32,680 nt of DNA. Origin: CAYVAP01 sp964343195 (lineage in GTDB: Bacteria; Bacteroidota; Bacteroidia; J057). The position numbers and the translations under genes are program-made. Positions within the stretch are counted from its first letter, which is position 1, and the number at the start of each line of letters is the position of its first letter. A model generated the notes under the pieces. That model worked only from the letters and a program-made list of their open reading frames with translations, was not told the origin of the DNA and searched no databases. Below are positions 24,385 to 31,745 of this stretch, piece after piece. The stretch is taken from positions 1 through 32,680 of the forward strand of contig CAYFIR010000070.1 in the NCBI GenBank assembly GCA_964343195.1, read 5' to 3'.

Positions 24385-25403
24385 GTAGGAGTACTGCTCT
24401 GACCGAGCGAAGTAGCAAGCGTGCGCACCAATATTACAACATCTCCAAATAACGAATTATGGAGGGCATATTCAATTTCGGCCTGTCGTTGACGCTGGAC
24501 ATCATGGGAGATGAAGCGCCAGGCTCCCGTAAGGCCGGCGGGGGAGAGGAAGCGCCCCCCCCATTGATCGTTGGTTAATCGTTCTGCTTCCTCCATGGGT
24601 ATTGGCCTGTTTCCCACGATAGAGAGGTCTCCTTTCAGGACATTGATCAGACGGGGTAGGTGTCTGATGGTCCTGTTGTAAAACCCTGCTACTCCCTTTG
24701 CTGAAGTTCCTGCTGATCGGAATGCCAGGCATTCCATTTGCTGATAACCTGTGCCGATACGTGGCAGGCGTTCCCAGGCAGTTTCCTTTGACGTCAGGCG
24801 CAAATACACCCAGATTGCCAACAAAAGCGGTGCCAAAAGAGCAAGTGCCAACCCCGAAAGTGTCAGGTCAAACACACGTTTGCCAATGGTTCGATGATAC
24901 AGGCGTACAGGTTCACTGGCTTTCTTTAGCTCGGAAACCTCTTCCTTTCTCTGCGAAAGAAAGGCAATACGGGCACAAAGCTGGTCCAGCGAAACAGATG
25001 GGGGGTAACAGTCATCTATTCCAGCATCCAGGGCAGCTTCACGTTCTGGCCAGCCCTCCTGTTCCCCGATAAGGACGAAGGGCATATGTTGCCAGTCCGG
25101 ATTACCCTGGATCAACCTGGCCAGGTTCAGGGGGGAACCATCCGGTGGGGTGGTGCTGCAAATGATTGCTTCTGGATGCGACTCGGCTGGGAGGCCATTC
25201 AGGGCATGAAAGGCCGACATGAGGTGGGTGAAAGTATGATATTCTCCAACCCGCTCCCACTCTTCAAAAAAATCCTGATCCTGCCCAATGTACCAGACAC
25301 GGCTTAGCGGCTGGTCCAGAAAAGGGAGGCTGAACAAACCCTGATATGCACTGGGAACACTGGCTGTCTGGCGAAATAGCCTTGGATCAAAGGGGAGAGT
25401 CAT
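24381..25403 (-). CDS. pseudo-receiver / degenerate sugar-transferase (phosphoglycosyltransferase-like) fusion
   Basis: This 340-aa protein has two parts. Residues 33-150 follow the receiver fold. The phospho-acceptor strand reads EAIICSTTPPDG, with Cys/Ser where Asp is expected. The conserved Thr/Ser is absent in MPFVLIGEQ, and the Lys position reads DDCYPPS. A linker leads to residues 172-340, which match bacterial sugar transferases (WcaJ/PglC type): GKRVFDLTLSGLALALLAPLLLA membrane segment, then LPRLINVLKGDLSIVGNRP. The catalytic Asp-Glu pair before LPxL in PglC-type enzymes is R247-H248 here, GPRP reads GNRP, and the PGITG..Q region reads SPAGLTGAWRF. The domain is therefore probably inactive as an enzyme. 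It is coupled to the flippase gene by ATGA and lies 84 nt after a true receiver gene. Confidence 0.8.
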   Translation of the reverse strand: MTLPFDPRLFRQTASVPSAYQGLFSLPFLDQPLSRVWYIGQDQDFFEEWERVGEYHTFTHLMSAFHALNGLPAESHPEAIICSTTPPDGSPLNLARLIQGNPDWQHMPFVLIGEQEGWPEREAALDAGIDDCYPPSVSLDQLCARIAFLSQRKEEVSELKKASEPVRLYHRTIGKRVFDLTLSGLALALLAPLLLAIWVYLRLTSKETAWERLPRIGTGYQQMECLAFRSAGTSAKGVAGFYNRTIRHLPRLINVLKGDLSIVGNRPIPMEEAERLTNDQWGGRFLSPAGLTGAWRFISHDVQRQRQAEIEYALHNSLFGDVVILVRTLATSLGQSSTPT

Positions 25404-25487
25404 GGTGAAAAGATTTAAATTTCAAGGGGGAATGGGAAGATCTTGGCGGCGGGTAGGCTTTTGGGGGCATTTGGATAGAGGAGAATA

Positions 25488-25877
25488 TCAGGCAGCAGTC
25501 GTGACCGCCTTTGCCATGGCCGCACGTAACTGGTCGGGATTAAATGGCTTGAGTAAATATGCGTCAGCCCCGGCTCTTAGGCAGGCTTCCCGCACCCAAA
25601 AGCTCTCGTGTCCGGAAAGGATCACAATAGGAATATGATGGTACCATCCACTAGACCGGAGCTGGTGCATGAGCCCAAATCCGTTTAGTCGGGGCATGTC
25701 CATGTCGAGCAAAATGGCAGTAGGCAGGTTACCTGAGGCGAGCCATCCAAGGGCTTCCATGCCATCTGCCTTTCCTACCACCTGATAGTCTTTGCGCAGG
25801 ACAAACTCCAGGAGCATGCGGCTACTTTCATCATCTTCTACAACCAGCAGTAAGGGCTTATGATCCTTATTGAGCAT
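25488..25877 (-). CDS. single-domain response regulator (CheY-like receiver)
   Basis: This 129-aa protein is a complete receiver domain and nothing else. The acidic pocket is E14-D15-D16 (VVEDDE), the phospho-acceptor D58 (ILLDMDMP), the switch residue S88 (VILSGH) and the conserved lysine K110 (LLKPF). All are intact, so it should be phosphorylated by a histidine kinase, which is not in this window. It has no output domain and must act by protein contact. It is the first gene before the pseudo-receiver fusion and flippase on the same strand, 84 nt upstream, which suggests one operon. Confidence 0.92.
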   Translation of the reverse strand: MLNKDHKPLLLVVEDDESSRMLLEFVLRKDYQVVGKADGMEALGWLASGNLPTAILLDMDMPRLNGFGLMHQLRSSGWYHHIPIVILSGHESFWVREACLRAGADAYLLKPFNPDQLRAAMAKAVTTAA

Positions 25878-25905
25878 TGGGGTAAATTACACGGTTTAAC
25901 TATTT

Positions 25906-25913
25906 CAAATTTA
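25906..25913 (-). promoter_or_regulatory. candidate -7 box (TAAATTTG on the minus strand) for the receiver operon
   Basis: On the minus strand TAAATTTG matches TAnnTTTG and lies 28 nt before the ATG at 25877. No good TTTG is found at -33. It is the best promoter candidate for the receiver, fusion and flippase genes. Confidence 0.4.
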
Positions 25914-25996
25914 GAAATAATTATCGCCATTCTGAGCCATGTTGACTCAGGTAAGTAGATTTACCAGCTGATTGGTTAATTACGTAACGCGATCCG

Positions 25997-27274
25997 CTAG
26001 CCGATACGGTCAAAGCCACAGAAGGGGCGCAGTACCTCTGGGATGGAAATACTGCCATCGGCCTGTTGGTTGTTTTCCAACAGGGACGCCAATATCCGGG
26101 GCAAAGCCAGGGCAGAGCCATTCAGAGAATGCAGCAACTGGGTTTTACGGTTTTCGTCGCGGTAGCGAAGCTTGAGACGGTTGGTCTGGTAGGTTTCGAA
26201 GTTGGATACTGAGCTAACCTCCAACCAGCGTTCCTGGGCAGCACTGTACACTTCCAGATCGTAAGTTTTGGCAGAAGTAAAGCTCAGGTCACCCCCGCAG
26301 AGAGCCAAACGACGGTATGGCAGTCCAAGGGCGGTAAGTAACCCTTCGACGTAGGAGGTCATTTCCTCCAGGGTATTGTATGAGTTGTCAGGATGCACGA
26401 TCTGAACCAGTTCCACCTTGTCAAACTGGTGGAGGCGGTTCAAGCCTTTCACATCCTTGCCGTAGGAGCCAGCCTCACGTCGGAAACAGGGGGTATAGCC
26501 ACAGTTTTTTACAGGGAGTTGATCCTGCTCCAGGATTACGTCGCGGTAGATATTGGTGATGGGGACTTCTGCAGTAGGGATCAGGTAAAACCCATCCCGC
26601 TCGATGGCATACATCTGTCCATCCTTGTCAGGAAGCTGGCCAGTACCGTATCCAGAAGCCTCATTGACCATCAACGGGGGCATTACCTCTTCATACCCCT
26701 GCTGAACCGCCTGCTGTAGGAAAAAGTTGATCAAAGCGCGCTGAAGAGCGGCCCCTTTTCCCTTGTATACCGGAAACCCAGCACCAGTGATCTTCACTCC
26801 CAGTTCCCAATCAATGATGTCATGGTCCCGGGCAAGGTCCCAGTGCGGTTTGGCCTCAAAATTAAAGCTGACTTTTACATCATTTTGGTAAATGACCTCA
26901 TTCGCAGCCTCATCATTCCCTAGCGGGACGGTGTCATGGGCGGTATTGGGCAGGCTGAGCAGGGTTTGCTGAAGCTGTTGCTGAACCAGCTCGGTTTTCT
27001 CTTCCAGGTCCTTTATTCCCCCCTTGAGCTCCGAACTACGCTGTTTAGCGGCTTCGGCTTCTGCTTTCTTGCCAGCCTTCATTAGCTGCCCGATGGATTT
27101 GGCAGCCTGATTCATTTCACGGCGCAGTTCTTCCAGCTCAGTCACCAGACTACGGCGCTGCTCATCCAGCGAAATGATTTCGGCAATTTTATCCTGTGCT
27201 CCGGCAATTCCTTTTCGGATGAGACCAGCAATTACAGTTTCTGTTTGGCTGCGGATTTTATTGATTTCCAGCAT
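25997..27274 (-). CDS. serS: seryl-tRNA synthetase
   Basis: This 425-aa class II synthetase charges tRNA-Ser (and tRNA-Sec where present). The N-terminal coiled-coil arm (about residues 1-110, with the Lys/Glu-rich stretch LVTELEELRREMNQAAKSIG) grips the long variable arm of the tRNA. Motif 2 is FRREAGSYGKDVKGLNRLHQ and motif 3 lies in HSLNGSALALPRILASLLEN near the C-terminus. The length is standard. It is divergent from rho across a 353-nt gap. It lies 119 nt upstream of the receiver gene on the same strand, which has its own promoter candidate. Confidence 0.97.
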   Translation of the reverse strand: MLEINKIRSQTETVIAGLIRKGIAGAQDKIAEIISLDEQRRSLVTELEELRREMNQAAKSIGQLMKAGKKAEAEAAKQRSSELKGGIKDLEEKTELVQQQLQQTLLSLPNTAHDTVPLGNDEAANEVIYQNDVKVSFNFEAKPHWDLARDHDIIDWELGVKITGAGFPVYKGKGAALQRALINFFLQQAVQQGYEEVMPPLMVNEASGYGTGQLPDKDGQMYAIERDGFYLIPTAEVPITNIYRDVILEQDQLPVKNCGYTPCFRREAGSYGKDVKGLNRLHQFDKVELVQIVHPDNSYNTLEEMTSYVEGLLTALGLPYRRLALCGGDLSFTSAKTYDLEVYSAAQERWLEVSSVSNFETYQTNRLKLRYRDENRKTQLLHSLNGSALALPRILASLLENNQQADGSISIPEVLRPFCGFDRIG

Positions 27275-27359
27275 CGGATCAGCTTTTGCTGCGAAATAAC
27301 AAAAACCCTTTCATATAATGGATGACCGAGCCCAAATTAATCCATAGCCCTACAAAAAA

Positions 27360-27392
27360 TTTGGATAATACGGCGGCAAATAGCTACATTTG
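27360..27392 (+). promoter_or_regulatory. Bacteroidota-type promoter for rho
   Basis: TTTG (27360-27363), then 21 nt, then TACATTTG (27385-27392) fits the -33/-7 consensus well. Initiation would fall near 27398, giving a 5' leader of about 230 nt before the rho ATG at 27628. Confidence 0.65.
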
Positions 27393-27399
27393 CCTGTCG

Positions 27400-27627
27400 A
27401 AAGTGGCACACCCCTTGCCACATAACCTTTCCATACCATTTATTATCAAGCGCTTCTACTAAAGGCGATTGTTGGTTCTCTCTGATACCATTATACACAG
27501 GCTTCTCTGCCTCCACTATCTACACATGATCAGATTTTAATGGAGATTTTACCCTCTTTTTGCAGGGAGCCTTATGCCTTTTATCCATCCCCAAGAGAAG
27601 CAGCCCTAAGTTCAAGGTAAAATTTTT
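27400..27627 (+). promoter_or_regulatory. long pyrimidine-rich rho leader with 5' hairpin and possible 11-codon leader peptide
   Basis: A hairpin GTGGCA-CACCCCT-TGCCAC (27403-27421) would lie at the extreme 5' end of the mRNA. The next 150 nt are rich in C and T, poor in G, and show no strong stem, as expected of a Rho-binding (rut-like) region. A short ORF ATG...TAA at 27574-27609 encodes MPFIHPQEKQP after a purine-rich GGGAG and stops 18 nt before the rho start. In E. coli rho is autoregulated through a leader; a similar scheme here is inference. Confidence 0.45.
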
Positions 27628-29601
27628 ATGTACGACATTATCGAGCTAAACAACAATGATATCTCCGAGTTGAGAGGCATTGCCAAAAAACTTGAGATAG
27701 GAGATCACGAAAAGCTTGAAAAACAGGATCTGATCTTTAAGATTTTGGATAAGCAGGCTGTCATGCCCGCTGATAAAATCTCGGCTATAAAAGCCGGTGG
27801 GGCTGAAGATGCCCCTACACCTGAGCCAGAGAAGAAGGCTCCACGTAGCCGAGCCAAAAAGACAGAAGCTCCGGAAGAGGAGAATACCGAAAATAAAGAA
27901 GAAGAAAAGCCCAAGCGCACCCGTCGTAAGCGGGCTGCCGATAAGGAAGAGGAAAAAAGCGAGGAAGAAACGGAGGCGAAAGAGACCAAGCCTACTCGTG
28001 GGCGCAGGAAGAAGGCCGAGCCAAAGGAAAAGGAGGAGGATACCTCCGAAAGCCCAAAGGAGCCGCCTGTAGAGGTAAAGGAAGAAAAGGAAGAAACTCC
28101 TCCGGCAGATACTGAAAAACAGGACGAACAGGAGGAGGATAAGTCTCGACGGCGCTCCCGACGTCAGCGGTCCCCCGAGGCAGATGGCAACCAGGAGGAT
28201 GAGGATCAGCAGGACGAAGAAGATCAGTCCAACAATAGAAGAGGTCGCTCCCGTCAGTCTAATAACGATCGCAATAGCCGGGATAATAGAGATAACCGCG
28301 ATAGTAGAGATAACAGAGATAACAGAGACAATCGCGACAATAGTAACCGCGATAACAATAACCGTAGCAACCGCAATCAGCGTGGGAGCAACCAACGCGA
28401 TCAGCGCGGAAACAATCGCAACAACCGCAGCCAGAACCCAAGCGATAACCGCCCCAACAAGGTCGTCATCTCTGATCTGGATGGAGCTATCTCCAACCAG
28501 GGAGTGCTGGAAGTAATTCCTGAAGGATACGGATTCCTGCGTTCTCCGGAATACAACTACCTGCCTTCTCCCGACGATATTTACGTTTCTCCTTCTCAGA
28601 TCAAGCTATTTGGCCTGAAAACCGGTGATACCGTATTTGGCGAGATCCGCCCACCGAAGGAAGGCGAGCGCTATTTTGCCCTGCTCAAGGTCTCTACCAT
28701 CAATGGACTGACACCCGAGCAGACCCGCGACCGCATCCACTTCGACCACCTGACGCCGCTTTTCCCTGAGGAGCGCTTCAAACTGGCCGTTAGCAAGGAT
28801 CAGAACGAAGACCTGAGCCTGCGGATCGTGGACCTCTTCTCTCCTATCGGGAAAGGACAGCGTGGCCTGATCGTGGCCCAGCCCAAGACCGGTAAGACCG
28901 TCCTGCTACAAAAGGTCGCCAACGCCATCGCCGCCAACCACCCCGAGGCCTACCTGCTCATCCTGCTCATCGACGAGCGTCCTGAGGAGGTGACCGACAT
29001 GGCCCGCAACGTCAACGGAGAGGTCATCGCCTCTACTTTCGACGAGCCCGCAGATCGCCACGTGCAGGTCGCCAGCATCGTGCTGGAAAAAGCCAAGCGC
29101 ATGGTAGAGTGTGGTCATGACGTAGTCATCCTGCTCGACTCCATTACCCGTCTGGCCCGTGCACACAACACCGCCATGCCAGCTTCTGGTAAGATCCTTT
29201 CCGGGGGTGTCGATGCCAATGCCTTGCAGAAGCCCAAGCGTTTCTTTGGTGCGGCCCGTAACATCGAGAACGGTGGCTCCCTGACCATCCTGGCTACGGC
29301 CCTGATCGAGACCGGCTCCAAGATGGATGAGGTGATCTTCGAAGAATTCAAAGGTACCGGTAACATGGAGCTGCAGCTCGACCGTCGCCTGGCCAACCGC
29401 CGTGTGTACCCTGCCATCGACGTCATGGCATCCGGTACCCGCCGCGAAGACCTGCTCATGGACCCACAGGACATCAGCCGCATCTGGGTGCTGCGCAAGT
29501 TCATGGCCGACATGAACCCGGTCGAAGGAATGGAGTTCCTCAAAGGCCGCATGCAGAATACCACTGACAATGAAGAGTTCCTGCTGTCAATGAACGGCTA
29601 G
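27628..29601 (+). CDS. rho: transcription termination factor Rho with long disordered insert
   Basis: This 657-aa hexameric RNA helicase ends transcription; the E. coli protein has about 420 residues. Residues 1-45 form the Rho N-terminal domain. Residues about 50-275 are low-complexity: first Lys/Glu/Pro-rich (KKAPRSRAKKTEAPEEE), then Arg/Asn/Asp-rich with tandem RDN units. The cold-shock-like RNA-binding domain starts at V279, with EGYGFLRSPEYNYLPSPDDIYVS soon after. Walker A is AQPKTGKT (417-424), Walker B VVILLDSITRLARAHN, and the Q-loop segment SGGVDANALQKPKRFFGAARN. Catalytic parts are intact. Inserts of this type occur in Bacteroidota Rho, and in Bacteroides one is reported to drive condensate formation. 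A strong terminator follows. Confidence 0.96.
   Translation: MYDIIELNNNDISELRGIAKKLEIGDHEKLEKQDLIFKILDKQAVMPADKISAIKAGGAEDAPTPEPEKKAPRSRAKKTEAPEEENTENKEEEKPKRTRRKRAADKEEEKSEEETEAKETKPTRGRRKKAEPKEKEEDTSESPKEPPVEVKEEKEETPPADTEKQDEQEEDKSRRRSRRQRSPEADGNQEDEDQQDEEDQSNNRRGRSRQSNNDRNSRDNRDNRDSRDNRDNRDNRDNSNRDNNNRSNRNQRGSNQRDQRGNNRNNRSQNPSDNRPNKVVISDLDGAISNQGVLEVIPEGYGFLRSPEYNYLPSPDDIYVSPSQIKLFGLKTGDTVFGEIRPPKEGERYFALLKVSTINGLTPEQTRDRIHFDHLTPLFPEERFKLAVSKDQNEDLSLRIVDLFSPIGKGQRGLIVAQPKTGKTVLLQKVANAIAANHPEAYLLILLIDERPEEVTDMARNVNGEVIASTFDEPADRHVQVASIVLEKAKRMVECGHDVVILLDSITRLARAHNTAMPASGKILSGGVDANALQKPKRFFGAARNIENGGSLTILATALIETGSKMDEVIFEEFKGTGNMELQLDRRLANRRVYPAIDVMASGTRREDLLMDPQDISRIWVLRKFMADMNPVEGMEFLKGRMQNTTDNEEFLLSMNG
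28257..28440 (+). repeat. rho: degenerate repeats encoding the RDN-rich part of Rho
   Basis: Codons for Arg-Asp-Asn are repeated (GATAACCGC-type 9-nt units), most regularly at about 28285-28350, then decay into Asn/Arg/Gln-rich sequence. This is coding repeat DNA within rho. Slippage there would change the number of RDN units without breaking the frame when whole units are lost or gained. Confidence 0.7.
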
Positions 29602-29620
29602 AACAGAGTTCATGGGTCAT

Positions 29621-29640
29621 TGATCATGGTTCCGTGATCA
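29621..29640 (+). other. hairpin just after the rho stop codon
   Basis: TGATCATG and CGTGATCA form an 8-bp stem with one G-U pair around a GTTC loop, 20 nt after the rho stop. No T-run follows. It precedes the proper terminator and may protect the mRNA 3' end. Confidence 0.4.
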
Positions 29641-29663
29641 GTATAGAACCCTTACATTTCATC

Positions 29664-29695
29664 AAACCCCGTAGGTTTCAGAATCTGCGGGGTTT
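29664..29695 (+). terminator. intrinsic terminator after rho
   Basis: AAACCCCGTAG pairs with CTGCGGGGTTT over 11 bp (one G-U pair), with a 10-nt loop, followed by ATTTTTTG. It is the best terminator in the window. Confidence 0.88.
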
Positions 29696-29718
29696 ATTTT
29701 TTGAAATTAAATTTGGTT

Positions 29719-29765
29719 GTCACAACAACTATTTCGATTATTGTAGTCATAACAACTAAATCGAA
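29719..29765 (+). promoter_or_regulatory. two 20-bp direct repeats before the VOC-EVE-MarR operon (candidate operator)
   Basis: GTCACAACAACTATTTCGAT (29719-29738) and GTCATAACAACTAAATCGAA (29746-29765) agree at 16-17 of 20 positions and start 27 nt apart. The second ends 8 nt before the VOC ATG. GTTGT-C-ACAAC across the first copy is a short palindrome of the kind bound by MarR dimers. The MarR-family protein encoded third in the operon is the obvious candidate binder (inference). Confidence 0.5.
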
Positions 29766-29773
29766 TTTTCCTT

Positions 29774-30151
29774 ATGAATGCTAATCCCACTGTATTGGAC
29801 TTTGTCTCCCTACAAGTAACAGATCGTGCCGCTGCCCACCATTTCTACCACGAGATACTGGGTTTTGCCCTGAGTGATTACCAGCCACCACAGGCAGAAG
29901 TTTATCAGGATGGCAAAGGTGCCATATTTGCCGTTCGAGATCCCTTTCCCGGTTTTTCATCTACAGAAAAAGGGGCAGGTGTCTCGCTCTGGTTTGGGTG
30001 GAATGGCTCCGTGGATGAATTGGCCAAAAGACTTGAGGTGGCCGGAGTGAGAATTGTGCAACCGCCATTTGACACCCCCTTTGGTCGCGCGCTCAACTGC
30101 CTCGACCCCGAAGGCTATAGCATCACCCTTCACGAAGTATCTCATGAGTAG
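29774..30151 (+). CDS. VOC superfamily (glyoxalase/bleomycin-resistance-like) protein
   Basis: This 125-aa protein has one vicinal-oxygen-chelate module pair: the N-terminal half TVLDFVSLQVTDRAAAHHFYHEILGF and the C-terminal half ending FGRALNCLDPEGYSITLHEV. The family covers glyoxalases, dioxygenases and antibiotic-binding proteins. The terminal Glu of LHEV is a usual metal ligand, but the other ligands are not certain. It is cytosolic. The gene overlaps the next one by 8 nt and shares an operon with an EVE-domain protein and a MarR regulator, so it may respond to an electrophile or antibiotic (inference). Confidence 0.9.
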   Translation: MNANPTVLDFVSLQVTDRAAAHHFYHEILGFALSDYQPPQAEVYQDGKGAIFAVRDPFPGFSSTEKGAGVSLWFGWNGSVDELAKRLEVAGVRIVQPPFDTPFGRALNCLDPEGYSITLHEVSHE

Positions 30152-30584
30152 AGCCAATCCCGAACCCCGATATTGGATTGCCGTAGCCTCCCGCGACCAT
30201 GTGATGACAGGTGTCGCGGGAGCCTTTGCCCAGGCCAATCACGGCAAACGCGCCCCCATGGCCCGTATGAATCAGGGCGATGGCTTGATTTACTATTCTT
30301 CCAAAGAAGCCTTTGGACAACAGACGCCCTGTCAGAAATTTACTGCCATTGGAGAGGTGGTCGATGAGGAGCCCTATGTTGGGGTAATGGTTGGGAGTGA
30401 TTTTGCGCCCTATCGACGGAATATTCGTTACTTTTCCGCCCAGGAAGTTCCGATCCGGCCCCTGCTGGTCAACCTGGATTTCATCCCCGACCCCAGACAT
30501 TGGGGCTACCCCTTTCGCATGGGCTTTTTTGAAATCTCGGCGGCTGATTACGAACTCATCGCGCAAAACATGCTGAATGGATAA
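30144..30584 (+). CDS. EVE (PUA-like) domain protein
   Basis: The ATG at 30144 gives 146 aa and overlaps the VOC gene by 8 nt. A longer frame from 30054 runs deep into the VOC gene and is rejected. The protein matches the single-domain EVE fold: RYWIAVASRDHVMTGVAGAFAQ at the start, then PMARMNQGDGLIYYSSK, CQKFTAIGEV, and VNLDFIPDPRHWGYPFRMGFFEIS. EVE domains resemble PUA and YTH domains and are thought to bind modified bases or RNA. Small stand-alone members of this type are of unknown function. Its stop overlaps the MarR start by 8 nt. Confidence 0.85.
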   Translation: MSRANPEPRYWIAVASRDHVMTGVAGAFAQANHGKRAPMARMNQGDGLIYYSSKEAFGQQTPCQKFTAIGEVVDEEPYVGVMVGSDFAPYRRNIRYFSAQEVPIRPLLVNLDFIPDPRHWGYPFRMGFFEISAADYELIAQNMLNG

Positions 30585-31035
30585 TTCTTCATCTCCCTTT
30601 TTTTTCAAAACCCCGGAGGAAAGCCCTGGATTTCTGCTGTGGCAGGTGTCGATGCTATGGCAACGAAAGCTCAAGGCTGTCCTGGACCCTCTAAGGCTGA
30701 CCCACACTCAGTTTGTATTGATGGCGGCCCTCCGTTGGCTTCTCGATCAGCAGCCAGAAGTTTTGCAGATCGATATTGCCCGCCACGCCAAGGTCGACAA
30801 GATGATGACCTCAAAAATCCTAAAAGCTTTGCGAAGCCGTGGTTGGATCAGCACCGAAAGCAGCAAAACCGACAAGCGTGCGCAGATCGTTCGGTTGACC
30901 CCATCCGGCGATCAGGTCTTACTCGAAGCTTTAAAAGTTGTGGAAAAGGCCGATGTGGAGTTCTTCGATCAACTTGGAGAAGCTCAGGCTGATTTTCGGG
31001 AGATGCTGTTGGAGTTGATGGGAGGGGAGAACTGA
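30577..31035 (+). CDS. MarR family transcriptional regulator
   Basis: This 152-aa protein has the MarR winged helix-turn-helix at about residues 40-115: THTQFVLMAALRWL, then IDIARHAKVDKMMTSKILKAL (recognition helix) and the wing region TESSKTDKRAQIVRLTPSG. The flanking helices serve for dimerisation. MarR proteins repress their own operon and release DNA on binding a ligand. The gene is third in the VOC-EVE-MarR operon (8-nt overlap), and the direct repeats at 29719-29765 before the operon are a plausible target. Confidence 0.92.
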   Translation: MDNSSSPFFFKTPEESPGFLLWQVSMLWQRKLKAVLDPLRLTHTQFVLMAALRWLLDQQPEVLQIDIARHAKVDKMMTSKILKALRSRGWISTESSKTDKRAQIVRLTPSGDQVLLEALKVVEKADVEFFDQLGEAQADFREMLLELMGGEN

Positions 31036-31130
31036 TTAGAGCATAGTTTGTGCTACTACCCAAAAAAGAGGGAGTTGGATTGCCCTTATGGTGAATTTGT
31101 GATAGTTTGATTCAAACCCGTAGTTCCAAC

Positions 31131-31733
31131 ATGTTTACCCTCATCCTCGTTGATCCCAAGCCTGAGATGGTAGCCGAATGGCAGGCTGCTTTTTCCGATT
31201 TCCCTGAAGTATCGACAGTCAATGGCTACTTCGAAGACTTGCCGCATTTTGACTGCATGGTAAGTGCTGCGAATTCATTCGGGCTGATGGATGGAGGGGT
31301 GGATTTGGCGACCACCAACCACTTTGGGGTGCAGTTAGAGCGGCGGGTGCAGAGATATATCCTGGATCACTACCGTGGGGAGCAACCGGTGGGAACCAGT
31401 TTTGTGATTTCGGCTACTCAGGACGGGAAGCAATTTATTGCCCACACGCCTACCATGCGGGTCCCAATGGTAATCAATGGCACCGACAATGTTTATCTGG
31501 CGATGAAAGCCATGTTGGAGGCCGTTTGGCAGCACAATGAGCAGAACCCGGAGCAGAAAATCCAGACTGTAGCCTGCCCAGGCTTGGGTACTGCTACCGG
31601 TCGGGTTCCGCTCAAAGAGGCCGCCCGGCAGATGAGTCTCGCTTATAAAAACTTCCTGAATCCACCCACTGTGATCAACTGGGGGGTAGCAGAGAGGCGG
31701 CAGCGTGAGATTCGCTGGGGAGGGAGAATCTAG
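31131..31733 (+). CDS. macro-domain protein
   Basis: The ATG at 31131 gives 200 aa; a TTG at 31107 would add eight non-conserved residues. The macro-domain core is clear: DCMVSAANSFGLMDGGVD (AANS at residues 46-49, GGVD at 55-58) and VACPGLGTATGRVPLKEAARQM (PGLGTATG at 150-157). These loops bind ADP-ribose in the family. The first loop has MDGG where the common form has a longer glycine run (GGGG). It may bind or hydrolyse ADP-ribose, or process ADP-ribosylated targets. No partner toxin or ADP-ribosyltransferase gene is adjacent. The next gene begins 12 nt later. Confidence 0.85.
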   Translation: MFTLILVDPKPEMVAEWQAAFSDFPEVSTVNGYFEDLPHFDCMVSAANSFGLMDGGVDLATTNHFGVQLERRVQRYILDHYRGEQPVGTSFVISATQDGKQFIAHTPTMRVPMVINGTDNVYLAMKAMLEAVWQHNEQNPEQKIQTVACPGLGTATGRVPLKEAARQMSLAYKNFLNPPTVINWGVAERRQREIRWGGRI

Positions 31734-31745
31734 CGGACATATCCC

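Noticed and set aside
27646..28395. Minus-strand ORF of 249 aa very rich in Ile, Val and Leu
   Set aside because: It looks like a membrane protein but is the complement of the Rho low-complexity region.
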